64,000 nt of DNA from Prevotella falsenii DSM 22864 = JCM 15124 (GTDB lineage: Bacteria > Bacteroidota > Bacteroidia > Bacteroidales > Bacteroidaceae): assembly GCF_000613945.1 (NCBI RefSeq), contig NZ_BAJY01000006.1:1-64000 (forward strand). The letters run 5' to 3'. Of this stretch, positions 48,769 through 57,764 are shown one piece after another; within the stretch, counting starts at the first letter, position 1, and the number at the start of each line of letters is the position of its first letter. The position numbers and the translations under genes were made by a program. The notes below the pieces were generated by a model. That model saw only the letters and a program-made list of their open reading frames with translations, ran no database searches and was not told where the DNA came from.

Positions 48769-50133
48769 TTATCTATGTTGATTAAATTCTATTTGTTCTC
48801 TGCTAAATTCCTTGAACGTATAAATCATAATGGGGATTGTAGCTAAAAACGAAAGTGCATCGCTCACCGCCTGACACATCTCTACTCCCAACAAACCGAA
48901 GAACTTCGGAAGTATAAAAATTAAAGGAATGAAGAACAATCCTTGACGGGCGGCAGCCAAGAAGTTAGCTCTCCAAGGCTTCCTGCATGTCTGTGCAAGC
49001 ATATTGCTGGCTACAATGAACGCATTGAATGGGTAGGTGCAAAGCTGCCAACGCAGTGCCACAACACCAATGCTTATAACTTGTGCGTCGTTGCGGAACA
49101 ACCCGATGATAGAACTGCTGAAAATCCAACCTATGAGCGTGCAGACAAGCAGGAAAACGGTACCCATTTTCACGGTAAACTTATAGGCTTCTTTCAATCT
49201 ATCGTAAAGTTTTGCCCCATAACAGAAGCCACACAGCGGCTGAAAACCTTGCCCCAGCCCTATAACGGTGGCGAGTACGAGCATGGAAATGCGTGTAACG
49301 ATGCTCATTGCCGCAATTGTTTCGTCGCCATAATAGCCTGCTGCAATGTTAAGCGACATGGTTGCCAAGCACGCCAAGCCCTGACGAGAGAGCGACGGGC
49401 TACCTCCTAAGAATATTTCCTTGAACGCTTGCCACGAAGGAGCAAAGTTTCGGAAATAAATACCGATGTTCTCACCCTGCCGAGCCATATAAAAAAGAAT
49501 AAGAAACGACGCTACTTGTCCTGTAACAGTGGCAATGGCAGCACCGGTTATTCCCATATCGAAGCCGAAAATCAGTATCGGGTCGAGTGCAACATTCAGC
49601 ACCGCTCCCACAACAATGCCATACATGGCATACGTGGCATTGCCTTGCAAGCGCATTTGATTGTTCAGCGTAAGCGAAGAAGTAAGGAAAGGCGCACCAA
49701 GAAGCACGATACCCAAATACTTTTCGGTATAAGGCAGAATGGTAGGAGTACTTCCCAACAAAACCGACAATGGTTTGAGGAAAACCAAGCCTGCTACCAT
49801 GATGCACAGACCGAACAGAAACGAAAAGTAAAAACCTGTCGATGCCATACGAACAGCGTTATGGTGGCGTTTCGCACCCAACTCTCTCGAGATGTAATTG
49901 CCCGACCCATGTCCGAAAAAGAAACCAAACGACTGAATGAAAAACATCACCGAGAACACAATGCCCACAGCTGCTGTAGCCTGCGTGTTTATCTGTCCCA
50001 CAAAGTAAGTATCGGCAATGTTGTACAGGCTCGTTACCAACATCGAAATAATGGTGGGCACAGCCATTGTTACGACAACCTTATGAATGGGCTCTTCTGT
50101 AAGAAACGTATAATTATTTTTACCTTTGTGCAT
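48769..50133 (-). CDS. MATE family efflux transporter
   Basis: A 454-residue exporter with about 12 membrane helices in two MatE halves (VVVTMAVPTIISMLVTSLYN; IADTYFVGQINTQATAAVGI; GLGQGFQPLCGFCYGAKLYD). It uses an ion gradient to export drugs or metabolites. The start is ATG 50133 (MHKGKNNYTFL); the longer ORF begins inside the promoter region. The -7 box at 50142-50149 leaves almost no leader. Confidence 0.9.
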   Translation of the reverse strand: MHKGKNNYTFLTEEPIHKVVVTMAVPTIISMLVTSLYNIADTYFVGQINTQATAAVGIVFSVMFFIQSFGFFFGHGSGNYISRELGAKRHHNAVRMASTGFYFSFLFGLCIMVAGLVFLKPLSVLLGSTPTILPYTEKYLGIVLLGAPFLTSSLTLNNQMRLQGNATYAMYGIVVGAVLNVALDPILIFGFDMGITGAAIATVTGQVASFLILFYMARQGENIGIYFRNFAPSWQAFKEIFLGGSPSLSRQGLACLATMSLNIAAGYYGDETIAAMSIVTRISMLVLATVIGLGQGFQPLCGFCYGAKLYDRLKEAYKFTVKMGTVFLLVCTLIGWIFSSSIIGLFRNDAQVISIGVVALRWQLCTYPFNAFIVASNMLAQTCRKPWRANFLAAARQGLFFIPLIFILPKFFGLLGVEMCQAVSDALSFLATIPIMIYTFKEFSREQIEFNQHR

Positions 50134-50141
50134 ATCAAAGG

Positions 50142-50149
50142 CAAAGATA
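50142..50149 (-). promoter_or_regulatory. -7 box of the MATE/copper gene cluster
   Basis: TATCTTTG on the minus strand, only 8 bp ahead of the start codon, so the transcript is nearly leaderless. Confidence 0.6.
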
Positions 50150-50337
50150 CAAAAAACTAAATAACCAAAAGAATGCGAATGTTTAATTAGAACTAAAATT
50201 GAAAGATGCAAGATTTTACTTTTTCGGCACAGCTTTCCGGCTTGTGTCTATCAATTCGGTATGACTGCAAAAGATGTGTCTACCGAATTAGCTAATGAGG
50301 AGGAAGAGTCATTTTAAAGCAACATTATTAAATTTTT

Positions 50338-50413
50338 TACACGTAAAGAAATATTTTTCTACGTGTAAGTAAATATTTCTCTACACGTAAATAAATATTT
50401 CTTTACGTGTAAA
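50338..50413. repeat. 22 bp-period repeat array B
   Basis: Four units starting 22 bp apart at 50338, 50360, 50382 and 50404. Cores alternate TACACGTAA and TACGTGTAA, near complements. The arms between them read like AGAAATATTTCT, themselves palindromic. It lies between the MATE promoter and the epimerase terminator. Confidence 0.82.
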
Positions 50414-50608
50414 TAATTCTACCAACAAAACTTTTTGATGATTTCATACACATCTAACGATAAAGGAAAACGCAGAAAAGACCGAAATAATATTGGCTGT
50501 TTAAAGGCAAGTTCAGAAATGTATTGTAAGTCTGAAGTTCTATCGGACAGCAACATTTCTGTACACAATGGAAAGAAAACAGCGGTTAAATAGAGAGCCA
50601 TAAAACAA

Positions 50609-50640
50609 AAGCGGATATGCCATAACCGACATATCCGCTT
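50609..50640 (-). terminator. Terminator of the epimerase-like gene
   Basis: An 11 bp perfect stem AAGCGGATATG, a 10-base loop, then TTTGTTTTAT on the minus strand. Confidence 0.8.
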
Positions 50641-50650
50641 GCTATTTTAC

Positions 50651-51790
50651 TTATTTCACTAAATCGACAAGGGTCTGAACAATGCGTTCGGCAGAGCGAC
50701 CGTCCCACCTATCGGGAATTGTGGCAGTCTTCCACTTACCGCCAACCATATCGGAAACGGCAGCATGAAGTTTCTGCGCATCTTCTCCGACAAGGACGTT
50801 TGTACCTTGTTTCACGGTTTCAATGTGCTCGGTGTAGCTGTTCAGCGTAGCACACGGCACGTTGGTAAAGGTGGCTTCTTCGGCAACATTGCCCGAATCG
50901 GTTACAATTCCTGCTGCATTCGACAACAAATAGCTAAACTCCAAGTAGCCCAAAGGCCGGACAATACATAAATTTGGGTGCTTTGCGGCATCGAGCGAAC
51001 GCACTATTTGGGCGGCATTCTCGCGCAACGGAGCAACAATAGGCATGTTGCCGGCTGCTTCCAACATTGCTTTCAACATACGTTCTAAATTCGCTTTGTC
51101 GTTCATCAGCACCTTACGGTTTAGCGTAAACATTAAATATTGCTTTGGTTTCAAGTGCAAATTGCTCACCGAAGCTATGTTTGCTAACGACAAATTGCCC
51201 ATTCGTTCACGATTGAAGCGAATGTTATCAATAAGAATATTGCCGACCATGTAGACACGAGAAAGCTCTGCGCCTTCTTTGTTGGCAATGCTGTTGTTGC
51301 TCAAACCTGCGGTAAAAAGCACGTCCGACAGCCCATCGATAACCAAACGGTTTATTTCTTTCGGCATGTTTATATCGAACGAACGAGTTCCGGCAGCAAT
51401 GTGCGCCAAGGCTATGCCCTGCTTTTTTGCCACAATGGCTGCTGCCATGGTCGATGCAAGGTCGTCTACAACCACAACGGCGTGTGTGTTGTTCTGCTGC
51501 AAATACAGTTCGAACTTCGACATTACCTGCCCCGTTAGCTCGTTCAAGTTCTCGCATTCCACACCGAGATATACATCAGGACGTGGAATTTGCAAGTCTT
51601 CAAACAAGCTGTCCTCCAATGTCGGGTCGGTTTCACTACCTGCATAGACCAACGAATAAGCAATGTTTCTACCGTCCCGGCCCTCGTTTTGCTTCCTCTT
51701 AATAATTCTGATAATGGGCGCAACCTTCATGAAATTGGGGCGTGCGCCACAGAAAATACAGATTTTAAGTTCGCTATTTGTTTCTGTCAT
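50651..51790 (-). CDS. Degenerate UDP-GlcNAc 2-epimerase-like protein
   Basis: A 379-residue protein with the fold of non-hydrolysing UDP-N-acetylglucosamine 2-epimerases (WecB family): CIFCGARPNFMKVAPIIRII, PDVYLGVECENLNELTGQVM, MPKEINRLVIDGLSDVLFTA. The usual active-site motifs are altered. The typical TGQH is AGSE, GDVxST is DDLAST, HVEAGLR is HIAAGTR (catalytic Glu to Ala), the HRxxN motif is NRKVLMN (His lost), and DSGGIQEE is DSGNVAEE. It may be a pseudoenzyme or act on another substrate. Monocistronic, followed by a terminator and not beside other sugar genes. Confidence 0.85.
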   Translation of the reverse strand: MTETNSELKICIFCGARPNFMKVAPIIRIIKRKQNEGRDGRNIAYSLVYAGSETDPTLEDSLFEDLQIPRPDVYLGVECENLNELTGQVMSKFELYLQQNNTHAVVVVDDLASTMAAAIVAKKQGIALAHIAAGTRSFDINMPKEINRLVIDGLSDVLFTAGLSNNSIANKEGAELSRVYMVGNILIDNIRFNRERMGNLSLANIASVSNLHLKPKQYLMFTLNRKVLMNDKANLERMLKAMLEAAGNMPIVAPLRENAAQIVRSLDAAKHPNLCIVRPLGYLEFSYLLSNAAGIVTDSGNVAEEATFTNVPCATLNSYTEHIETVKQGTNVLVGEDAQKLHAAVSDMVGGKWKTATIPDRWDGRSAERIVQTLVDLVK

Positions 51791-51798
51791 TTATGTTT

Positions 51799-52752
51799 TT
51801 ATTCTCCTTTAAACATTTCTTTTATACCGCCAATCGAGCCCATTACACCCGTTGCTTCGTATGGAAGGTAAACCGTCTTTTGGTTTTCGTTCTTCGCAAG
51901 TTCTTCCATCATCTGGATATACTTCTGTGCAATGAGGTAATTTGCCGGGTTTGTGCTTTGTCCGACAGCTTCTGTGATTTTTTGAATTGCCACCGCTTCG
52001 GCTTCAGCAACACGTATTCGTGCTTCCGCCTGACCTTCTGCAATGAATATCGCCTGCTGTCTGTCAGCCTCTGCACGGTTGATGCGCGATGTCTTTTCAC
52101 CTTCCGACTGAAGTATGGCTGCTTGTTTTTCACCCTCACTGGTGAGAATTGTCGCACGTTTATTACGTTCTGCCTGCATCTGTTTTTCCATTGCTTGCAG
52201 CACACTCTCCGGTGGCGTGATGTCTTGGAGCTCTACACGGTTCACCTTAATACCCCATTTGTTGGTTGCATCGTCGAGAACTGAACGCAACTTCGTGTTA
52301 ATGGTATCGCGAGAAGTGAGCGTTTGGTCGAGTTCCATCTCACCAATGATGTTACGAAGCGTGGTTTGCGTCAGTTTTTCGATAGCATTTGGCAGGTTGT
52401 TTATTTCGTACACAGCCTTGAAAGGGTCCATAATCTGGAAATAAAGCAAAGCATTGATTTGCATCTGAATATTATCTTTCGTGATAACATTTTGACGGTC
52501 GAAGTCGTAAACCTGCTCGCGTAGGTCGATAATATTCGTGTAGACATAGCGTCCGCGGCGCACTGCCACCATTTCTTTCGCTCTATCGATAAACGGAATG
52601 ATGATATTGATACCCGGTTGCAAAGTTGCGAAGTATCGTCCTAAGCGTTCGATGATGCGCGTTTCGCTCTGTGGGATTATAACAATTGCTTTTTTAGCAA
52701 AGACGACTGCCAATATAACGATGGCAATCAATACATAAGTTCCAATGTTCAT
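51799..52752 (-). CDS. SPFH/band 7 membrane protein (stomatin/QmcA-like)
   Basis: A 317-residue protein with one N-terminal membrane helix (YVLIAIVILAVVFAKKAIVI), a band 7 domain (SETRIIERLGRYFATLQPGI; VQDITPPESV region VELQDITPPESVLQAMEKQ), and a long helical part rich in Ala, Glu and Arg (QAEARIRVAEAEAVAIQKIT). Such proteins form large membrane cages or microdomains and control proteases. It sits 36 bp downstream of the NfeD gene, the classic partner. Confidence 0.92.
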   Translation of the reverse strand: MNIGTYVLIAIVILAVVFAKKAIVIIPQSETRIIERLGRYFATLQPGINIIIPFIDRAKEMVAVRRGRYVYTNIIDLREQVYDFDRQNVITKDNIQMQINALLYFQIMDPFKAVYEINNLPNAIEKLTQTTLRNIIGEMELDQTLTSRDTINTKLRSVLDDATNKWGIKVNRVELQDITPPESVLQAMEKQMQAERNKRATILTSEGEKQAAILQSEGEKTSRINRAEADRQQAIFIAEGQAEARIRVAEAEAVAIQKITEAVGQSTNPANYLIAQKYIQMMEELAKNENQKTVYLPYEATGVMGSIGGIKEMFKGE

Positions 52753-52788
52753 AATGGTAAAGTTATTTATTTGTTTATAAAAAGTAAA

Positions 52789-53241
52789 CTATTCTGCTCT
52801 CTCCACGGTTACGATAATCGAGTTTAAAGCCACGATGCGCACCATTGTTCCCTCCTCGATAGCAAGGTTATTGGCTGCAACAGCTTTCCAAGAATCACCG
52901 TCTACCTTTACTCTCCCGTGTCCATTTGCTGTTATTGGTTCTGTAACTTTGCCTATTCTGCCGATAATGGCATCGGCATTGCTTACTCTGGTATCCTTGC
53001 TTTTATGCAGATACTTCAGTGCAAATGGGCGGACAAAGAAGATACTTAATGCACTAACCACGGCAAAAACAATAACTTGCAACGTAAAACTATCGCTGAA
53101 AGCCGAGACAATGGTTGCTGCAACACCACCTATGGCAAAACACATTATAAAGAAATCGCCATTGGTTAATTCTAATACGAGACATAAAAGGCTTGCTAAA
53201 AGCCATGCCAACCAAAGATTTTCTAAAAAATATTGTATCAT
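52789..53241 (-). CDS. NfeD-like membrane protein
   Basis: A 150-residue short-form NfeD protein. Two or three membrane helices (NLWLAWLLASLLCLVLELTN; LQVIVFAVVSALSIFFV) precede a C-terminal OB-fold domain (IGKVTEPITANGHGRVKVDG; DSWKAVAANN; GTMVRIVALNSIIVTVE). It works with the SPFH protein encoded just downstream in membrane-domain organisation. Confidence 0.9.
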   Translation of the reverse strand: MIQYFLENLWLAWLLASLLCLVLELTNGDFFIMCFAIGGVAATIVSAFSDSFTLQVIVFAVVSALSIFFVRPFALKYLHKSKDTRVSNADAIIGRIGKVTEPITANGHGRVKVDGDSWKAVAANNLAIEEGTMVRIVALNSIIVTVERAE

Positions 53242-53318
53242 AACGCCACGTTTATATAATTAGAATGTAAAGTTAATACTTTAAAACGAAACCAACAACT
53301 TTTTAGTAAAGAAAATGA

Positions 53319-53343
53319 AAAGAGGAACTAAAAGTCCCTCTTT
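53319..53343 (-). terminator. Terminator of the secreted-protein pair
   Basis: AAAGAGGaACT pairs with AGTcCCTCTTT; T-rich sequence follows on the minus strand, about 35 bp after the stop. Confidence 0.7.
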
Positions 53344-53378
53344 GCTATATTTTCCTTACTTCTTTTCTTGTATTCTCT

Positions 53379-54533
53379 CTACTTCTTTCTCTGTATTTCC
53401 TCCACCTTCTTAAGTTTTCTGCGGTATATCCAAGCAACACCGTCATCTTCTAACATAATCGTTTTGTTTATTTCTGTTGGCCAACCGTCCTTCCCTATAC
53501 GTGTTTCACTGTGTGTCTTTGCCATTCTATCGGCTTCGGTCAGGGCAGTATCGGGTTCATATTCATAATCTTCCGCAACCGAATCCCATTCCGTTGAGTC
53601 CCATTCTGCAGTATCTGTATAAAGCGTATCAACCATTGCCGTATCGTCTTCATAATCGTAACTATCCACCGTATCGATTTCAACACTATCAACGGCAGCA
53701 CCATATTCCCAGTCGCTTTCCCTATCGCTACTATAAACAGGAGTGGTATATTCTTCAAAATCGGAAATATACGTCCATTCGCCCTTCTTATTTTGGGTTG
53801 TCGTTGATGTAAAAAACTTCATTTCTCTGTTTGTTCCATCAAGCGGGCGTCCTTTCGTAACAGTACCTTCTGTCAGCGATGGATTGGCAAAGGTTTGAAT
53901 TAAATCAAGCAGACTCGGTGCATATAAAATATAAAAATTGGCTAAGAACCGAATATTACTTTTATCCATTAAGCGCAAAACCTGCGCTGCATATCTATTG
54001 TAGCTGTATAAGGGGGTTGCCAATCTTGAAGCGTTTTCACCATAAACCAACTTTAATAGGACTTCAGACAAGTCAGGCAGCAAGTCTTCCGAATTGCTCA
54101 CAACGTATGATTTCATATCGGAAGTAAAGGTAAGAATAAGCGGACGCTTTTTCAAAATATCAGCCGACCAGTGGTAAAACAAACTATCGGAAAACGATTC
54201 TATCTTCTTTTTGCTATAATTGACACTCTCTAAAAGGTCTACTTGCATGGTTGTAGTGAACGGAGAAACATCTAAAACCGTTAAACGGACCTTACACGAA
54301 AGATTGGGTTCTCGCCTTTCTATTTCATTAGACAGGAGATTATCTCTTCCGATAATAGCGGTAAAGTCGAGCATTGTGTTTATCGAATCGGGGGTGCCGC
54401 TCTGTGTCTGCTCGAGTGAAAACTCGTAAACAGCAGACTGTCCTTTCTTAAACTTAGGGCTATAGCCGCTGTTCTTCTGTGCCCATAAGCCGTTGGCTAC
54501 AAGCATTGTTATGATAGTTAAGAATATCCGCAT
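53379..54533 (-). CDS. Secreted acidic protein of unknown function
   Basis: A 384-residue protein with a signal peptide starting at ATG 54533 (MRIFLTIITMLVANGLWAQ). The first mature segment, YSPKFKKGQSAVYEFSLEQT, matches the start of the next gene's protein. A strongly acidic stretch of about 80 residues (YDYEDDTAMVDTLYTDTAEW and on) lies near residues 280-350. The C-terminus is basic. I do not recognise a family. It follows its paralogue in a two-gene operon. ATGs upstream at 54584 and 54563 would spoil the signal peptide. Confidence 0.72.
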   Translation of the reverse strand: MRIFLTIITMLVANGLWAQKNSGYSPKFKKGQSAVYEFSLEQTQSGTPDSINTMLDFTAIIGRDNLLSNEIERREPNLSCKVRLTVLDVSPFTTTMQVDLLESVNYSKKKIESFSDSLFYHWSADILKKRPLILTFTSDMKSYVVSNSEDLLPDLSEVLLKLVYGENASRLATPLYSYNRYAAQVLRLMDKSNIRFLANFYILYAPSLLDLIQTFANPSLTEGTVTKGRPLDGTNREMKFFTSTTTQNKKGEWTYISDFEEYTTPVYSSDRESDWEYGAAVDSVEIDTVDSYDYEDDTAMVDTLYTDTAEWDSTEWDSVAEDYEYEPDTALTEADRMAKTHSETRIGKDGWPTEINKTIMLEDDGVAWIYRRKLKKVEEIQRKK

Positions 54534-54576
54534 CTTATTTTGTTGTTTCTTTATTGTTTTCATTTTGTCTGTTTCT

Positions 54577-55622
54577 TTAGTCATTGCGCCGCCTTAGTAC
54601 TTGATAAATAGTGCCAACACCATTCGGATAGTTAATGATGACAGTATTTTCGTACTCCTTTAACCAACTTTTCTTATCCATTTTCACATCTATTATATTC
54701 TGAGCCTTGCACAACACACTCCAATCTTCGTATAATAGCGAGTCTTCGTCATCTGTTGCAATTGTATCCATTTCGATATTATATCCTTCAACAGAGTCTA
54801 CAACAACAGAATCCATATCGTTTATATATGTATCGTCGTAAATTTTGCGTAATTTAAAATACATATCCATATTCATTTTAAGGTTCAATTCTTTACCTTT
54901 ACCTTTCGTTACATCGCTTACGAACTTAAATTTACCCTCTTCTTCCTTTAGTTCTCCTTCTTCCCGATGCCCATCTTCACAACGTAGGTGATAGGCTTCA
55001 GTAAAGACATTAAAGCCCGGTACAAACATAGAAAAGAAGATATTTATTGCATTTTCTCTCTGCATTGCTGCTATCAGCTCTTTATCATTCTCCTCATTTT
55101 CGTTCTCCAAAACAGAAAGTTTCTGCTTGCGAGCTTCAGCAATAAGTTGTCTGTACAACTCATCAGTGTTGATTACTACCCATTCACCTAACTTTCTTGA
55201 CATCATCAAACGCAGTTTGAGACTCTTTACCAAGTTAATTATATCTAAGATTTCCTTTGCACTCTCATCTTTAATAATCTCTTTTGGCAAGCTACATCAA
55301 TAAGTTTTAATTCCATAATATAGGCGTATGGTGTTGCTTCGAGTACTTTCAGCGAGAATTTATTTGATATATTGTCGCCGGTAGGAATCATTTTTACCAT
55401 ATCTATTAAATTAAATTCTCCCATAGAAGTTGCAAATGGAGAATTTAATTCCAGCCCATCAACAGTGGTATTATCACTGTTTCGCTGATATGTCTTCTTC
55501 AATAAATACTCGTAAATTACAGTTTGCCCTTTCTTAAAATCGGGCAAATAAGTGTGTTTGTTTTGTGCCGATGCCCAAAGAGTAGTGAGCAACAACAGTA
55601 ACAATGTGGCAGTTCTTCGCAT
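54577..55622 (-). CDS. Secreted protein, paralogue of its neighbour (frameshifted)
   Basis: About 348 residues after repair. Signal peptide MRRTATLLLLLLTTLWASAQ, then YLPDFKKGQTVIYEYLLKKT, close to the opening of the downstream protein. The frame is lost at 55290: MELKLIDVA should run into LPKEIIKDESAKEILDI, with one T missing from a T-run. The C-terminal half is helical and charged, ending in acidic segments (IDTVDS-like DMDSVVVDSVEGYNIEMD). Unknown function; the shared layout suggests duplication. Confidence 0.72.
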
Positions 55623-55650
55623 ATTCTTATGATTTAATAAATTATAATCG

Positions 55651-55857
55651 CTGTTAAGTAGGTGTTCAAAATTAAACGTATCTATATTGCTTTTATCTTT
55701 TATGCTTTCACTTTGCCATCGTCTTCACGTCTCTTTTCCGTCAGTCTGTCGCCTTTCATCAGTCGTGTAGCCCGCTACACTCTTTCTTCAAGACGGAAGA
55801 CTAACTGGGAAATAGCCGTAAATACAATGTCAATTAATTATGAACACCTACTTACAG
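55651..55857. mobile_element. MITE-like element with terminal inverted repeats
   Basis: A 207 bp non-coding element. Left end CTGTTAAGTAGGTGTTCA and, on the other strand, right end CTGTAAGTAGGTGTTCA, identical but for one extra T; similarity continues inward (AATTAA). The interior, including the dyad GTAGCCCGCTAC, codes for nothing. No target-site duplication is obvious. Confidence 0.65.
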
Positions 55858-56036
55858 TTTTGTAACTTTTATACTGCAAATTTATTTATTCTTAGTTAAA
55901 TAAACAAATTATAAGAGATTTGTTTTTACAAAAAAGCAGCAAAGGCAACGTTCTTAGCGAAAAAGTTCGTACTTTCGCAACCAAAATAAACAGAGAAGGC
56001 TGCACGACAGCCAAGATATTTAAAAGAAAAGAAAAG

Positions 56037-56853
56037 ATGAAAAAGATTAAGTATTTAGTGATGACCGTCGTTATCGCCACGCTTGCCGCATGCGGAACTA
56101 CTTCCACTGTACCCCTTACGGGGCGCGCACGCCAAATTAGCATAAGCGATGCAGAACTCCTTAGCTTAAGCAAAACGCAGTATGCAAAGTTTATGTCGAG
56201 CACAAAGAAATCGACAAACACAAAGAATACACAAATGGTAACACGCGTTGGGCGCAAACTTGCCAATGCCGTAGAAACCTATTTGCGCAATAACGGCTAT
56301 GCAAACGAAGTAAAAAACTTCCAATGGGAATTTAATCTTGTGCAGGACAAACAAGCCAATGCTTTCTGTATGCCGGGCGGCAAAATCGTTGTTTACGAAG
56401 GTTTGTTGCCCTATACACAAAACGAAGCGAGCCTTGCCATCGTGTTAGGGCACGAAATAGCGCACGCAGTAGCAAAGCACAGTGCCGAACAAATAACAAA
56501 GCAGAAAAACCAAAGCGTTGGCACGGCTATTTTAGGAACGGTGCTAAACTCTACTGTTGGTAGCGGTACCGGCGATATTGTAAGTTCGGTAGCCTCAACA
56601 GGCTTATCGCTTCTGAACCTGAAGTATAGCAGAAAGAACGAGAAAGAAGCCGACTATATGGGACTTATCTTTGCTGCCATGGCAGGTTACGACCCTCAAA
56701 ACGCCATTCCCTTTTGGCAACGTATGCTGCTTCGTCGAAAGGTGCGCCAATGGAGTTCCTGAGCAGCCACCCTTCTGACGCCAACCGCATTAAGAACATT
56801 CAAGCTGGCTGCCCGAAGCAATGAAATACTATCAAGCAAGCAAAAGGAGATAA
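56037..56853 (+). CDS. M48 family metalloprotease lipoprotein (frameshifted twice)
   Basis: About 272 residues after repair. ATG 56037 opens a lipoprotein signal (MKKIKYLVMTVVIATLAAC, Cys 19). The zinc motif is ASLAIVLGHEIAHAVAKHSA with HExxH, and the third ligand lies in KNEKEADYMGLIFAAMAGYD. One-base losses: near 56726 (FWQRM into AASSKGAPMEFLSSHPSD) and near 56816 (NIQA into WLPEAMKYYQASKRR). The repaired end matches the usual M48 C-terminus SSHPSxxxRI. It resembles BepA/LoiP-type outer membrane quality-control proteases. Confidence 0.9.
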
Positions 56854-56954
56854 AGCTCTGTAACAAACCCTTTGCATAGCGAAAAGCGAGCAATAAGAGT
56901 GTAAATGTTTTTCGTAAATGTATTTAGCACTTAACCATCTCGCTATCAACATAT

Positions 56955-57086
56955 TGCAAAACCTATTGTTTTGCGTTCCGAAAGCGGCTGTTTTGCACTG
57001 TAAAAGCGTAGGCTTTGCGCTGCAAAACAGCCGCTTTCGCAATGCCAAAACGCAACTACCACTTTTTAAAGAAATAATCTTTACAA
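56955..57086 (-). repeat. 22 bp modular hairpin array, copy 5
   Basis: Units in exact 22 bp steps at 56968, 56990, 57012 and 57034, with the leader at 57056-57086. GAAAGCGGCTGTTTTGCA pairs perfectly with TGCAAAACAGCCGCTTTC (18 bp, 23-base loop). Between the convergent protease and DUF2023 genes; a minus-strand ORF through it (56800-57048) is probably not a gene. Confidence 0.87.
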
Positions 57087-57371
57087 GGTCGGAGGTATTT
57101 CTGCATATTAGTTTAAAGGTTCGCAGGAAACATAGAGGAAAAAGAAATTATAGGGAAACTTGCCGTTCTTTCGGTGCTATGAACGTGATAAATTGTTCCT
57201 CTACTCGCCAACGTACATTACAAAAACCTATTGGGGACGAAGAAAAGACAAAAGAAAAGGCTGACTTCACAGCCAGCCTTAATCCTATACAAAAACATTA
57301 TGAAATAATTTTATTTCGCGAACAAGATTTTCATTACTAACCTTGGTATGGCCTCTACCATAACCATAGTA

Positions 57372-57728
57372 TTATTGTACTCGGTTGCAAGTGCGGCACT
57401 TTCTTTCGCAATAGCGTTCGCACTGCACACGAATGTCATATCCAAGCATTGCCCCCAGTATGAAATCCTCCTCCGGGGTAAGCTGATTTAGCGGCTTGGT
57501 TACGAATAAGCGTATAGCATCTAAACATTCCTTGCGCCCGAAGAACAGGTTTAAACTGCTGTTTCCGACCGGCTGAATAATGAAAGGTATCTGCTGACTA
57601 TGAAGACGTGCGGTAACAAAGTCTTCATACTTCTTGTTGAAAGTATAAAGCACCATCTGCCGTACTCCCTTCTTGAACTCATAAATATGGTTCAATAAGA
57701 CTTTCATATCGGCTGCCATTCCTTCCAT
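57372..57728 (-). CDS. DUF2023 family protein
   Basis: A 118-residue cytoplasmic protein: KVLLNHIYEFKKGVRQMVLY, then IIQPVGNSSLNLFFGRKECL and a C-terminal Cys-rich end (CERYCERKCRTC). It matches DUF2023, which is regularly found next to flavodoxin in Bacteroidetes and some clostridia. Here it follows the flavodoxin gene by 36 bp on the same strand. The cysteines might bind metal; function unknown. Confidence 0.82.
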   Translation of the reverse strand: MEGMAADMKVLLNHIYEFKKGVRQMVLYTFNKKYEDFVTARLHSQQIPFIIQPVGNSSLNLFFGRKECLDAIRLFVTKPLNQLTPEEDFILGAMLGYDIRVQCERYCERKCRTCNRVQ

Positions 57729-57764
57729 TATATATAAAATACTTAGATGCTATCTAAATTTTTA

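Noticed and set aside
50419..50601. 60-codon minus-strand ORF between array B and the terminator
   Set aside because: No motif and no support beyond an open frame.
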